Source: Acinetobacter cumulans
GTDB taxonomy: Bacteria > Pseudomonadota > Gammaproteobacteria > Pseudomonadales > Moraxellaceae
Direction: 5' to 3'
Assembly (NCBI RefSeq): GCF_003024525.3
Contig: NZ_CP035934.2
Span: forward strand, 1,612,001-1,676,000
DNA length: 64,000 nt
A program made the position numbers and the translations under genes. How positions within the stretch are numbered: position 1 is the stretch's first letter; every line of letters begins with the position of its first letter. The notes under the pieces were generated by a model, which was not told where the DNA came from, made no database searches, and worked only from the letters and a program-made list of their open reading frames with translations. Positions 1 to 7,952 of the stretch are shown here, one piece after another.

Positions 1-200
1 GAAATAGTTTGATGTATAGAAGGTTGTCCAATCGTTTTGGTAGATTTAATTTCATTATTCAACTTTTCAACAGGTTGGCTTGAAAAAGTGATTGTTTCAT
101 TAGGGCCTATTGATGTAATTGAAGACTTAGAAGATGGATAGATAACTTCTCCATCTTCTAATTTTTTAGTTCGATTTTTTTTTATTTCTTTATCAGACAT
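1..200 (-). CDS. Hypothetical protein, 3' part cut by window edge
   Basis: A minus-strand frame opens with ATG at 200-198 and stays open to base 1, so only the first 66 codons are visible. The N-terminus is MSDKEIKKNRTKKLEDGEVI, very lysine-rich, followed by a Ser/Thr-rich stretch; it looks like a disordered or basic tail. The start lies 2 bases after the stop of the upstream minus-strand gene (203-892), so the two are very likely cotranscribed. I recognise no family. Its position next to a phage-type repressor/antirepressor pair suggests accessory DNA. Confidence 0.55.
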   Translation of the reverse strand, partial: MSDKEIKKNRTKKLEDGEVIYPSSKSSITSIGPNETITFSSQPVEKLNNEIKSTKTIGQPSIHQTI

Positions 201-202
201 TA

Positions 203-892
203 TTATTCACTAATTAATTTAATATAATTTTGAATATTTTTATTAGGAATACTTTGAACAAAGGTATTCAAATCACTAAGTGTAATAATGTTGATGTCAT
301 CAGGTAAAGTATTGAAATCTTGAGTAATCAAGATGATATTATCTTCATTTCCTGTATTGAAGTTTTTTTGTTTAGCAACTTCTATTTGATAAACATCATT
401 ATATGTTACCTCCTTAATTTCGGTTTTAAGAACAAAACGAATCAAAGGTTCGCACAAGTTGGTTTCATCAAATTTTAAAAATTTCTCTCTAATTGCTGAA
501 TCTGGATTCGCATGCTTAACTATATGTCTTGTTACGTAGCCAATACGGTTTATTTCAACATTTTCCTGTTGAAAAAGCTCCATAGTTGTTTTTAATATAT
601 CGTTGAATACCTGTACTGAATCTTGATGACCGTATTTGAAATTAATATCACATCTAGCACCGGATATAGTTAAGTTGAAGGTTTGGTCTGATGAAGAAAT
701 TTGACATCGCGGAATTTCTGCTGGTACATCATTCGGTATTGGAAATATAAAAGTTTTTAGATCTAAATTATTGTTTTTGAAAACTGATTTTCTTTTTAAA
801 TCAACTGAAAACTCATCAAATTTAAGGTTAACTGGTGGATTTGCAAAAAAGAAGGCGAATTGCAGATCTGATGGTGTCATTTTTTGTTCCAT
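203..892 (-). CDS. Hypothetical protein, 229 aa
   Basis: Complete frame with ATG at 892 and TAA at 203-205. It has no signal peptide or membrane segment. The protein is mixed alpha/beta in character, with a hydrophobic beta-like stretch around residues 45-80 and an Ile/Asn-rich C-terminus. The segment ENVEINRIGYVTRHIV loosely resembles a motif in sporadically distributed TIGR04255-type proteins, but this is only an impression. It is transcribed into the partial gene at 1-200 and away from the phage-like switch at 1004-2402. Function is unknown; strain-specific cargo of a prophage or island is plausible. Confidence 0.6.
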   Translation of the reverse strand: MEQKMTPSDLQFAFFFANPPVNLKFDEFSVDLKRKSVFKNNNLDLKTFIFPIPNDVPAEIPRCQISSSDQTFNLTISGARCDINFKYGHQDSVQVFNDILKTTMELFQQENVEINRIGYVTRHIVKHANPDSAIREKFLKFDETNLCEPLIRFVLKTEIKEVTYNDVYQIEVAKQKNFNTGNEDNIILITQDFNTLPDDINIITLSDLNTFVQSIPNKNIQNYIKLISE

Positions 893-1003
893 ACTTTAAA
901 GACTTTTACAAACTAGTAGTAAGAAAAGAGAATGTGATACTTTAACTAGATTTGGTATTGAATTTCAATCTTAATAAAGACCAAAATACTAAGTTTTATA
1001 AAT

Positions 1004-1453
1004 TTATTTATCGTTAGCTACATAGTGATCTTCCACCACGAGCCAACCTAAACCTTTCTTACCATTATCAACGATGTTTAGATGATTATTGCCTTGAGCG
1101 ACAATTACATCTTTAGTTAGAAATTGAAGAGCGTTCCAGATGGATGAACGGCTTAAAGTTTCAAGTGCAAGCTCAATATCAACCTTCAAATCACTCAGTG
1201 ATTGGGTGTAGTCCAAATCTAGTGTATTCAGTAGTTTCCCGTAAATCACACGCTTCTTCCCATCATGCAATGGAATAATTCTTAAATCAGCTTGGGAATT
1301 GGTGTTACTTGCTGATCCTTCAAAACTTTCTTCAAGACGAGACACTATATCCGCATTCATAGAACGATTCAGCTCTTTAGCAGACTCTGCAATTTTATCT
1401 TTTAGTTCTTGTGGTAAGCGCAAATTATATGCGACACCTAAATGTTTACCCAT
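1004..1453 (-). CDS. Arc-type ribbon-helix-helix repressor
   Basis: A 149-residue protein whose first ~50 residues form an Arc-like DNA-binding domain: a short beta strand (VAYNLRLPQEL) followed by two helices (KDKIAESAKELNRS and MNADIVSRLEESF). This matches the Arc/Mnt family (PF03869) of phage P22-type repressors. Residues ~55-149 form an extra C-terminal domain I do not recognise. The gene is divergent from an Ant-type antirepressor, and the gap between them carries repeated TGGACAT half-sites overlapping the antirepressor promoter. By analogy with P22 immI it should repress the antirepressor and probably itself. ATG at 1453 is the natural start because the Arc fold begins about eight residues later. 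Confidence 0.85.
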   Translation of the reverse strand: MGKHLGVAYNLRLPQELKDKIAESAKELNRSMNADIVSRLEESFEGSASNTNSQADLRIIPLHDGKKRVIYGKLLNTLDLDYTQSLSDLKVDIELALETLSRSSIWNALQFLTKDVIVAQGNNHLNIVDNGKKGLGWLVVEDHYVANDK

Positions 1454-1475
1454 GACTTCATCCTGAAAAATTCTG

Positions 1476-1503
1476 TTGACATGGTATCAAGTGGACATAT
1501 ATA
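1476..1503 (+). promoter_or_regulatory. Predicted sigma-70 promoter of the antirepressor gene
   Basis: TTGACA at 1476-1481 is followed after 16 bases by TATATA at 1498-1503, close to consensus. It points at the antirepressor (ATG 1605), leaving a leader of about 95 bases. One operator half-site (1492-1498) lies inside the spacer and two more lie just after the -10 region, so repressor binding would block this promoter. Confidence 0.6.
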
Positions 1504-1526
1504 TTTGCAATATGTCCAGTGGACAT
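1490..1526. promoter_or_regulatory. Operator array for the Arc-type repressor
   Basis: Three copies of the half-site TGGACAT or its complement occur at 1492-1498 (+), 1512-1518 (-) and 1520-1526 (+). The last two form the palindrome ATGTCCA-G-TGGACAT, and the first two form a wider inverted repeat (TGGACATAT...ATATGTCCA). Ribbon-helix-helix repressors bind as dimers to such half-sites, often cooperatively. Assignment to the adjacent Arc-type protein is inferred from position. Confidence 0.6.
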
Positions 1527-1542
1527 TATTTTAAATAAAAAA

Positions 1543-1576
1543 ATACCCCGAACATTCTTGGCGGAAGACGGGGTAT
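1543..1576 (+). other. Leader hairpin upstream of the antirepressor
   Basis: ATACCCCG at 1543-1550 pairs perfectly with CGGGGTAT at 1569-1576 around an 18-base loop, inside the untranslated leader of the antirepressor mRNA. No T-tract follows, so it is not a standard terminator. It could tune stability or translation of the antirepressor message. That role is inference. Confidence 0.5.
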
Positions 1577-1604
1577 CTACCAATTATTTTCGAGAACAAT
1601 TGAT

Positions 1605-2402
1605 ATGAACAGTCTAACATTTAATTCAATGCAATTTCATCCAATAGAAAGCAATGATCAGCAAATTTGGATTACATCATCTGATCTTGCTCGTGCATTA
1701 GGATATGCGCGAGAAGATTCAGTGTCTCGTATTTATGATCGTAAGTTAGATGAATTTACTTCTGATATGACAAAAGTTGTTGCTAATCCTCAGACCGTCA
1801 ATTTGACGGTACGGGTTTTTTCGCTACGTGGCGCTCATTTAATAGCAATCTTCGCCCGTACACCAGTGGCCAAAGAATTCCGAAAATGGGTACTCGATGT
1901 ACTGGAAAAAGAATCACTGCAACAGCAAATCGATACACGAGTAAAAATCAACGCAGAGCAACAAGCAGAACTCAAAGAAATCGTCGACCGACGTGCTCAA
2001 GGCGAACGTAAACTTCATGCCGAAATGTGGTCACGTCACAACAAACATTTTCGCATTCCACGTTATAGCGACCTGCTGGCCATTCATTTCCAAGACGCAG
2101 TGAATTACCTAGAAACTCTAGAAGTGAAGTCAAAAGGGAACATCTATATAGATGAAAAACAATCCCTAGAAATGCTTTGCGTACATGCCCGATTCTTTCA
2201 GGCGTGGTGGAATACACATAGCCCAACATTGGCCAAACTCAATCCATTGCTAGTGACTATGCTTAACGACAATATGTTCTCTATGAGTAATGCTATATCA
2301 GGCGTGAGTAAAAAATGCGGATTAACTATGCCAAACTATGATTACGACCACATGTTTGAACTCAAAACACTGCCTCATGAGCGATACAGATTGCTTAAGT
2401 AA
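1605..2402 (+). CDS. Phage antirepressor, BRO-N / P22 Ant-like
   Basis: A 265-residue protein with an N-terminal BRO-type domain (residues ~1-105; WITSSDLARALGYA near residue 25 and VFSLRGAHLIAIFARTP near residue 71). A C-terminal P22_AR_C-like domain follows (ELKEIVDRRAQ, then HNKHFRIPRYSDLL). Antirepressors of this class bind phage repressors and trigger lytic genes, so this is prophage-derived regulation. The gene is divergent from the Arc-type repressor and preceded by its own promoter, operators and hairpin. The ribosome-binding site is weak (GAGAAC about 6 bases upstream), consistent with tight control. No other phage structural or integrase gene is visible, so the rest of the prophage lies left of the window or is lost. 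Confidence 0.85.
   Translation: MNSLTFNSMQFHPIESNDQQIWITSSDLARALGYAREDSVSRIYDRKLDEFTSDMTKVVANPQTVNLTVRVFSLRGAHLIAIFARTPVAKEFRKWVLDVLEKESLQQQIDTRVKINAEQQAELKEIVDRRAQGERKLHAEMWSRHNKHFRIPRYSDLLAIHFQDAVNYLETLEVKSKGNIYIDEKQSLEMLCVHARFFQAWWNTHSPTLAKLNPLLVTMLNDNMFSMSNAISGVSKKCGLTMPNYDYDHMFELKTLPHERYRLLK
1794..1810 (+). repeat. Perfect inverted repeat inside the antirepressor gene
   Basis: ACCGTCAA at 1794-1801 and TTGACGGT at 1803-1810 form an 8-bp palindrome with one central base. Five bases later a run of T follows, giving a terminator-like appearance within the BRO-N coding region. It may be chance, a binding site, or a premature-termination element. Confidence 0.4.
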
Positions 2403-2407
2403 ATTAG

Positions 2408-2429
2408 ACCGCCTCAGGGCGGTTTTTTC
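2408..2429 (+). terminator. Rho-independent terminator of the antirepressor
   Basis: ACCGCC (2408-2413) pairs with GGCGGT (2418-2423) and a T-run follows at 2423-2428. It sits six bases after the antirepressor stop. Confidence 0.85.
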
Positions 2430-2620
2430 ATACATAAAAGGATAAATTTAGAACAAAGAATCTATCTTGATCTTTCACAACTCAAATTACATTGAATGAT
2501 GTGTCATAATTGCTAAAATACTCAACACTCAAAAACTCAGTTTTTCTAAAGTTTTGATAAAATTTTGATAGGCATTTTTTTATCTTTTGAAAAACAGTAA
2601 TTTACCAGCGGAAAATTTTA

Positions 2621-3112
2621 ATGTTTGATATTTATTTAACAGATGTCCAAAAGAAAGTTCAATTTAAGGATTATCCTGGTGAGCATCCTGTTAAATTTGT
2701 TTTAAATTTCAAGAAAATTTTTCCAAGTGTTATGGAGCTTATGCTGCCAGTATTACCTGAAAATGAAAACTTGGAAGAAATGTCTTGGGAGTCGACAACT
2801 GCTGACTTTGAAACCTTTAAATTATTGTTGAGTGGTTGGGGTGTTATTGAATTACGTTTAAATGCGATAGCTCAATACAAAGACCGTAAATATGCAGACA
2901 ATCTTGTGAAGCAAGCACAGCAAAAGCGCAAAGATTTTTCTAAATCACAACCCATGTTGTCGACAGTTGAACTTGATTACTTGTTTATGCATGAAGTACA
3001 CGGTTTGATTGATGCAGAACTTGTAGAGCTAGGCGAAAAATTCTACCTTCCAACACTGCGTGATCTGTGGAAAAATAAAGTTTCAGCGAAAGTATTACAA
3101 GCAAATTTCTAA
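2621..3112 (+). CDS. Hypothetical protein, 163 aa
   Basis: Cytosolic-looking protein with no signal peptide or membrane helix. The N-terminal half is beta-rich and acidic (FDIYLTDVQKKVQF, then LPENENLEEMSWES). The C-terminal half is helical, with a basic stretch (KQAQQKRKDFSK) and HEVHGLIDAELVELGEKFYL. I do not recognise the family. It is monocistronic: its own upstream gap of ~190 bases, and a strong terminator directly after. Base composition resembles the chromosomal genes that follow rather than the phage-like block before it. Confidence 0.65.
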   Translation: MFDIYLTDVQKKVQFKDYPGEHPVKFVLNFKKIFPSVMELMLPVLPENENLEEMSWESTTADFETFKLLLSGWGVIELRLNAIAQYKDRKYADNLVKQAQQKRKDFSKSQPMLSTVELDYLFMHEVHGLIDAELVELGEKFYLPTLRDLWKNKVSAKVLQANF

Positions 3113-3160
3113 ACATTGTATTTTGCATTGATATGTACTGAAGTGATTTTACGAATTTTA

Positions 3161-3192
3161 AAAAGCCCCTCAATAATGGAGGGGCTTTTTTT
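3161..3192 (+). terminator. Rho-independent terminator
   Basis: AGCCCCTC (3164-3171) pairs with GAGGGGCT (3179-3186), followed by seven T. It ends the unknown gene at 2621. The following ~210 bases up to the nitroreductase contain only promoter-like AT-rich sequence. Confidence 0.85.
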
Positions 3193-3401
3193 ATGCGTAT
3201 ATCAGATTTATGTATTTAATTATTAGAAAACGTGCATATAAATTTTAACAACTGGTTAAAAATTTGCCAAATTTTAATGGTAAATGGAATTGTTTTTGCA
3301 TAATGTTAAGACCAACAATGCGCAGTTGAGCTGAGCCTTTCATGACATTTAATGAATATTGGCTTGCTTAACGTTTAAATATGTTCAAAAGGAAAAAATA
3401 G

Positions 3402-4004
3402 ATGTCAAATCAGTTTTTAGATCTAATTACAAAACGTCGTACTATCTATGCAATTGGCAAAAATGTAGTGCAAACACCTGAATATTTAACTGATTTGATT
3501 CAAAACACTATCAAGCAAAGCCCATCTTCATTTAATTCACAGTCCTCACGTGCAGTGATTCTATTGAATGCACAACATGAAAAATTTTGGGGCTTTGTTG
3601 CAGACGCATTAAAAGCCTATGCAAAAGACGAAGAAAGTGCAGCAAAAACAACAGCAAAAATGGCAACTTTTGCTGCAGGCGTAGGCACAGTTTTATTTTT
3701 TGAAGATGTAGAGACCGTACAAGGTTTACAAACACAGTTTCCATCTTATGCAGAAAACTTCCCAATTTGGGCGGAACATTCAACTGCCATTGCACAATTT
3801 GCGGTATGGACAGCCTTACATACAGAAGGTTTAGGTGCATCTTTGCAGCATTACAACCCAATTGTAGATGAACAAGTTCATGCAGAATGGGGTATTCCTA
3901 GCAATTGGAAATTACGTGCACAATTGGTATTTGGTTCTGTGGAAGGTGAAGCCAAAGATAAAGGCTATATTGATGATGCAACACGCTTCAAAGTGTTTCA
4001 ATAA
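3402..4004 (+). CDS. Nitroreductase family oxidoreductase (HBN1-like)
   Basis: A 200-residue flavin-dependent nitroreductase-fold protein. Family features visible: an N-terminal RRTIYAIGK segment (phosphate/FMN contact), the QSPSSFNSQSSRAVIL motif near residue 40 and the AVWTALHTEGLGASLQHYNP motif near residue 145. These match the fungal HBN1 / bacterial fatty-acid-repression type of nitroreductase. The physiological substrate is unknown; members reduce nitro-aromatics or quinones with NAD(P)H. It stands alone between two terminators with AAGGA about 10 bases before the ATG. Confidence 0.85.
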   Translation: MSNQFLDLITKRRTIYAIGKNVVQTPEYLTDLIQNTIKQSPSSFNSQSSRAVILLNAQHEKFWGFVADALKAYAKDEESAAKTTAKMATFAAGVGTVLFFEDVETVQGLQTQFPSYAENFPIWAEHSTAIAQFAVWTALHTEGLGASLQHYNPIVDEQVHAEWGIPSNWKLRAQLVFGSVEGEAKDKGYIDDATRFKVFQ

Positions 4005-4036
4005 ATCAATTTTGAACAAGCACACAATGTCGTTTT

Positions 4037-4067
4037 AAAAAATCCCCCATGAGCTGGGGGATTTTTT
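4037..4067. terminator. Terminator, possibly bidirectional
   Basis: AATCCCCCA (4041-4049) pairs with TGGGGGATT (4055-4063), with A-runs on one side and T-runs on the other. It serves the nitroreductase on the plus strand and could also stop the converging MFS gene. Confidence 0.8.
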
Positions 4068-4131
4068 ATGTAAAAAGGTTAGTGCTTTGCTTATGTCCGC
4101 AATATTTAAAAATCAAAGTGTCATAGTGTGG

Positions 4132-5340
4132 TTAAGCGATCAGTGGTTTAGTGTGCTGATGTCGACCATAAACGAAATAGTAAACCACAATACATGCAAA
4201 GGCAGCATAAGCACTATAAAGATACAGTTGTGAATAGCCTAAGTGTTCGAGTAATTTTCCAAGAAAATATGGTCCAAAGCCTAAACCAGCATCCAAGAAA
4301 ATAAAGAATGTTGAGGTAGCAAATCCTATGCGTTCAATACTACAGCTTTTCACCGCAATTGTTTGGCAAATAGATTGAATATTGCCATAACCAAAGCCAA
4401 GCAAGGCGGCACAAAGTAATAACATCCATGCGCTATGAGTGAAGCTTAATATCAATAATGCGCTCCCCATAATTATAAATGCAGGATACATAATCACATT
4501 TGCACCTTTGCGATCCATCATTGGCCCGGTAATCGGACGTGAAATTAAAATGGCAATGGCATACATTAAAAAGAAGAAAGATGCGGCTTCGACTAAATTA
4601 ATTTCATTGGCATAAAAGTGAATAAATGACAGTACCCCTGAATAACAGATAGAGGCTAAAAGCATCACAAAGGAAATAGGAAGGGCTTTGGGCTCAACAA
4701 AACGTGAAATAAGACTTTTTTGTCCACTGCTTGCTTGAAGCTCACTTATTTTAGAGATGTGAGTAGGCGTTATATTGGGTACTTGAATACACAGCGCAAC
4801 GACGAGACAGCTCAGTGCGATTACACTTGAAACCATAAAAATGGCGTGGTAACCAATGTTCAGCATCATCCAAATCGCAAGAAAGGGACCAATGGCCGTA
4901 CCTAAAGTACTGCTCATGCTGTAATAACCAATACCTTCGCCACGGCGTGTTGCTGGCAGTATTTGTGCGATGATAGTTCCTAATACTGAAGATGCAATCC
5001 CCATCATGAAGCCATGCATAAAACGCACGAAAAGCAACATGCCAATGTCAAAACGAATAAAGTACAGGCAAGAAAACAGTAAAAATCCAGTTAAGCCAAC
5101 GAGCAAGCTAAACTTACGTCCAAACCGTTCCAGAAACTGTCCAACCAATAAACGTCCAACCAAAGTGCCGACAATAAACAGCCCAGAGACTAAACCTGCT
5201 TGAGCAGTACTCGCACCTAACTCAGCTACAGCATAGCCAACAATGACCACTACCAACAGATAAAATGTAAGGACCAATTGAAAGTTGATAGCACTCACTA
5301 AAATAAAATTTTTGGTCCATAAAGGCGCTGAATTAGGCAT
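4132..5340 (-). CDS. MFS transporter
   Basis: A twelve-helix major facilitator protein of about 402 residues, probably a drug or metabolite exporter in the inner membrane. The motif-A region GRLLVGQFLERFGRK (loop 2-3) and its second-half echo SRPITGPMMDRKGAN are typical. I choose ATG at 5340 rather than the in-frame ATG at 5376, because 5340 overlaps the end of the upstream MarR gene by only 8 bases, a normal coupling geometry. The MarR neighbour probably regulates both genes. The substrate cannot be told from the sequence. Confidence 0.85.
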   Translation of the reverse strand: MPNSAPLWTKNFILVSAINFQLVLTFYLLVVVIVGYAVAELGASTAQAGLVSGLFIVGTLVGRLLVGQFLERFGRKFSLLVGLTGFLLFSCLYFIRFDIGMLLFVRFMHGFMMGIASSVLGTIIAQILPATRRGEGIGYYSMSSTLGTAIGPFLAIWMMLNIGYHAIFMVSSVIALSCLVVALCIQVPNITPTHISKISELQASSGQKSLISRFVEPKALPISFVMLLASICYSGVLSFIHFYANEINLVEAASFFFLMYAIAILISRPITGPMMDRKGANVIMYPAFIIMGSALLILSFTHSAWMLLLCAALLGFGYGNIQSICQTIAVKSCSIERIGFATSTFFIFLDAGLGFGPYFLGKLLEHLGYSQLYLYSAYAAFACIVVYYFVYGRHQHTKPLIA

Positions 5341-5728
5341 GATTATTTCCCGATTTTTTTGCTGAGAGTTGATCAATCAAAGTATTTAAAAGCGCAGTGC
5401 TGAGCACAACGTCTTTTTGGTCAAATTGTTGAATCATGCTCTGTTCAAAGTCATTAATAACATTGGCACAAGTTTGATATAGCTGCAGACCTGCATCACT
5501 GAGTGCTATTTTCTTTTGACGTTTATCTTGGGTTGCTAGCTGTGTGAGGATGCCCAATTGACTCAGTATAAGCGTACGTTTAGTAATAGATGGCTTAGAG
5601 ACATTGAGATAATTTGCAATGTCTATCGAAGTGCAACTTTGCTTTTCATGTATAACGAACATGACTTGCCACAGTGAATAATTCAGCTGGTAGGGTAATA
5701 AAAGGGTGTTGATTTCATCACAAATCAT
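5333..5728 (-). CDS. MarR family transcriptional regulator
   Basis: A winged-helix regulator: CTSIDIANYLNVSKPSITKRTLILSQLG is the recognition helix region, and ATQDKRQKKIALSDAG is the wing. It is cotranscribed with and overlaps the MFS gene, so efflux control is likely. The predicted start (ATG 5728) leaves a short N-terminus for the family. The same frame continues upstream for about 20 codons with plausible MarR-like sequence (NSRLGFRTSLLRSSR) but has no ATG, GTG or TTG before a stop. CTG just upstream, or the ATG given, are the options. The direct repeat TAGTTACC / TAGTTAACC near 5780-5800 may be its operator. Confidence 0.85.
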   Translation of the reverse strand: MICDEINTLLLPYQLNYSLWQVMFVIHEKQSCTSIDIANYLNVSKPSITKRTLILSQLGILTQLATQDKRQKKIALSDAGLQLYQTCANVINDFEQSMIQQFDQKDVVLSTALLNTLIDQLSAKKSGNNHA

Positions 5729-6158
5729 GCGCGATGAACGCAGTAGGGAAGTGCGGAAACCTAAACGAGAATTTATTTTGGTTAACTAGGGTAACTAAAT
5801 TAATGAAACTTTACGCCGATCAAGTTTAATATTCAAGCTTTAAAATAAGGCCGTTTTATCTAAAAATGAATGTAGTGCGTATGACTATGTTTATCGGTAC
5901 GCAAGCTCATAGAATGGTGAATCGAGGTTTTTACTTAGGAATAAAACGGTTTAATTTATATTTTAAATCCAAATCTTATTGTGGAAGTGCAAAAACTCCT
6001 ATTCACTAGAAGCTGGACTTTTTAAATAATGCATCACGAAATAAATCTTGCTTAAATATAAATGTGATTTTGAGATCCAGCCGCTATTTGTCACGAAAAA
6101 AGCAGTATAAAAACTGCTTTTTCATGCATATATGATGTGGGCTAAAAAGGGTAGGGCT
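5729..6158. other. Intergenic region, 430 bases
   Basis: No convincing gene on either strand. The right end holds a bidirectional terminator (6097-6122). The left end must hold the MarR/MFS promoter, with short repeats around GTTAAC at 5780-5800. The middle is AT-rich with no structure I can support. Confidence 0.5.
6097..6122. terminator. Bidirectional terminator
   Basis: AAAAAGCAGT (6097-6106) pairs with ACTGCTTTTT (6113-6122). On the minus strand it follows the nuclease gene by about 37 bases. Confidence 0.75.
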
Positions 6159-6740
6159 TTATTTAGTTTGTTTTCTATATGTGCTTGGGCGCATCGCATT
6201 CGGATTTTTCCAAAGGCCTTTTTTCTGTTTTTTTGCTTGTTGTTGCAGAGCGAGCCATTGCTGTTTTTGGCTAGGATTACGAATATATTCTTCATATACC
6301 CATGCGCCACCACGTTTAACCAACTCTTGGTTAATATTTCTACCATATCGACGGATAAATCCGACACAACGTCCGTAACGGTCAACATCTGTAATTTCAA
6401 CGCGGACTAACTTGCGGTACACCATTTTTTTCACCATTTGCTGTGACTCTTTACCAAAACTTTGTTTGGATTCAGGGGCATCAACAAATGCAAAACGCAA
6501 TTTAGTTTCAGAACGGCGTAAGTTAAATCGTGTGCAGGTGAGGGTATCCCCATCACTGACATGCACAACTCTGCACCAATAGCGTTTACCTTTTTTAAAA
6601 GGTGTAAATAGTTCTGAAAGAAAAACTGAGAGCTTACGAAGCAGGTAAAGCAAGATCAGGCACAGCACCATGCCTAAAGCAATCAGCCAGCCTGAAGATA
6701 ATTGAGAAAGCATCATAAATGGGAGATATACGCAGGACAA
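6159..6740 (-). CDS. Membrane-anchored thermonuclease (SNase) family protein
   Basis: 193 residues. A hydrophobic segment at ~18-35 anchors or exports the protein. The SNase (TNase) domain covers ~52-180, with DGDT at 63-66, the substrate-binding strand LRFAFVDAPESKQ and the conserved DRYGRCVGFI. These correspond to the calcium- and phosphate-binding residues of staphylococcal nuclease. The C-terminus (QAKKQKKGLWKNPNAMRPS) is also family-typical. It probably degrades DNA or RNA in the periplasm. An internal start at Met9 or Met10 is possible and would still keep the anchor. Monocistronic. Confidence 0.85.
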   Translation of the reverse strand: MSCVYLPFMMLSQLSSGWLIALGMVLCLILLYLLRKLSVFLSELFTPFKKGKRYWCRVVHVSDGDTLTCTRFNLRRSETKLRFAFVDAPESKQSFGKESQQMVKKMVYRKLVRVEITDVDRYGRCVGFIRRYGRNINQELVKRGGAWVYEEYIRNPSQKQQWLALQQQAKKQKKGLWKNPNAMRPSTYRKQTK

Positions 6741-6904
6741 ATATAGCGAAACAGCAGCGCTAAAACTGAAGTAAATTATAAATGAAAGCGCAGTTTTATA
6801 ATGCTCAATTATTCACCTAACAATAATTAAAACAATAGATTAGAAAACATTCATCACAATAAAAGCGCAGATTATCCAAACGTATGAATACTTCATGCAG
6901 ATAT

Positions 6905-6949
6905 AAATAGCCTAAGCAGAATTTATTTCTAATTAAAATAGCCTAAGCA
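6905..6949. repeat. Direct repeat spanning the LysR stop codon
   Basis: AAATAGCCTAAGCA occurs at 6905-6918 and again at 6936-6949, 31 bases apart. The second copy contains the LysR stop codon (minus strand, 6943-6945). This looks like a small local duplication of the gene's 3' end. Confidence 0.5.
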
Positions 6950-7860
6950 AAAATTTTAAAAATTTCCCCACGTAAAAAATTATGCCGAGCATTCATTTCA
7001 ACATCTTTATGCCAAAAAATTCCTAGGCTCATTAAAGGCAGTTCAACAGGCACTTCAAAAATATTCAAGCAAGGATGTATTTGTAAATGTGAAAGAATAT
7101 TTTGAGGAATGGTTAACACAGCCTGTGGCTGCATTTCCAAAATTTGCAGGGCAGTTGAATAATGCTGACAACGTAAACGAATATTGCGAGATAAATGCTT
7201 ACGGTTCAAAAAAATATCTTCAACCAAAGTGCCTGTACGTCTAGAAGAAACACCAATATGTTCGGCGGAGATGTATTCCGCTTTGTTCATGCTGAGTTGC
7301 TGTGAGCATGCAACAAAATGATCTTGCTGTAAGCTGTGAAACTGAATTTTATCACCAAAATTTTGTTCTAAATCAATCACAAAATCGACTTGCTGAGAAG
7401 CCAAGTCTGCCACAATGTTTTTACGGTCTAATTTAATACTTGAGAACTGAATATTAAATTGGCTCTGCTGGAAATGTGCAACAAGCTTAGGAAAAATCAA
7501 TGGTTCAATTTCATCATGTACGGCGATTTTTAAAGTTTGTAATTGGCTTGAATCAAATTTTTGATTTTGATTGGAGATTTTTTGAATACAAAAAAGCGCA
7601 TCTTTGATATCTGGATAAATCTGCTCAGCAAAAGGTGTGGGCAACATTTTACTGCCAGTACGAACAAATAAATCATCTTTTAAATGTGTTCTAAGGCGTT
7701 GCAAAGCATGGCTGGCTGCAGATTGCGTAATACAAATCAGTTGTGCTGCTTTAGATATATTTTGTTGCTCGTAAATCGCTACAAATAAAGGATATAAATT
7801 CATATCAATACGATAAAAAGAACTCATATCAATGGTATTTTTACTATGCACTGTATTCAT
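6943..7860 (-). CDS. LysR family transcriptional regulator
   Basis: 305 residues with the N-terminal LysR helix-turn-helix (NISKAAQLICITQSAASHALQ, residues ~34-55), then LFVRTGSKMLPT and an effector-binding domain. It is divergent from the acyl-CoA dehydrogenase operon starting at 7953, with 92 bases between, the usual arrangement for a LysR activator of its neighbour. The inducer is presumably an acid or CoA-ester intermediate of that operon. The start could also be Met12 or Met20; the listed ATG gives an N-terminal extension before the HTH. Confidence 0.85.
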   Translation of the reverse strand: MNTVHSKNTIDMSSFYRIDMNLYPLFVAIYEQQNISKAAQLICITQSAASHALQRLRTHLKDDLFVRTGSKMLPTPFAEQIYPDIKDALFCIQKISNQNQKFDSSQLQTLKIAVHDEIEPLIFPKLVAHFQQSQFNIQFSSIKLDRKNIVADLASQQVDFVIDLEQNFGDKIQFHSLQQDHFVACSQQLSMNKAEYISAEHIGVSSRRTGTLVEDIFLNRKHLSRNIRLRCQHYSTALQILEMQPQAVLTIPQNILSHLQIHPCLNIFEVPVELPLMSLGIFWHKDVEMNARHNFLRGEIFKIFA

Positions 7861-7952
7861 ATTTTGCTATGGAATTAAATCATTTTGTTCATAATAGAAT
7901 TCGCGGTATGTTGTTGTAAAGAGTAATACATAATATTGAAAGGGATCATGCC

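Noticed and set aside
3532..3861. 109-codon frame antisense to the nitroreductase
   Set aside because: Leu/Gln-rich shadow of a well-supported gene.
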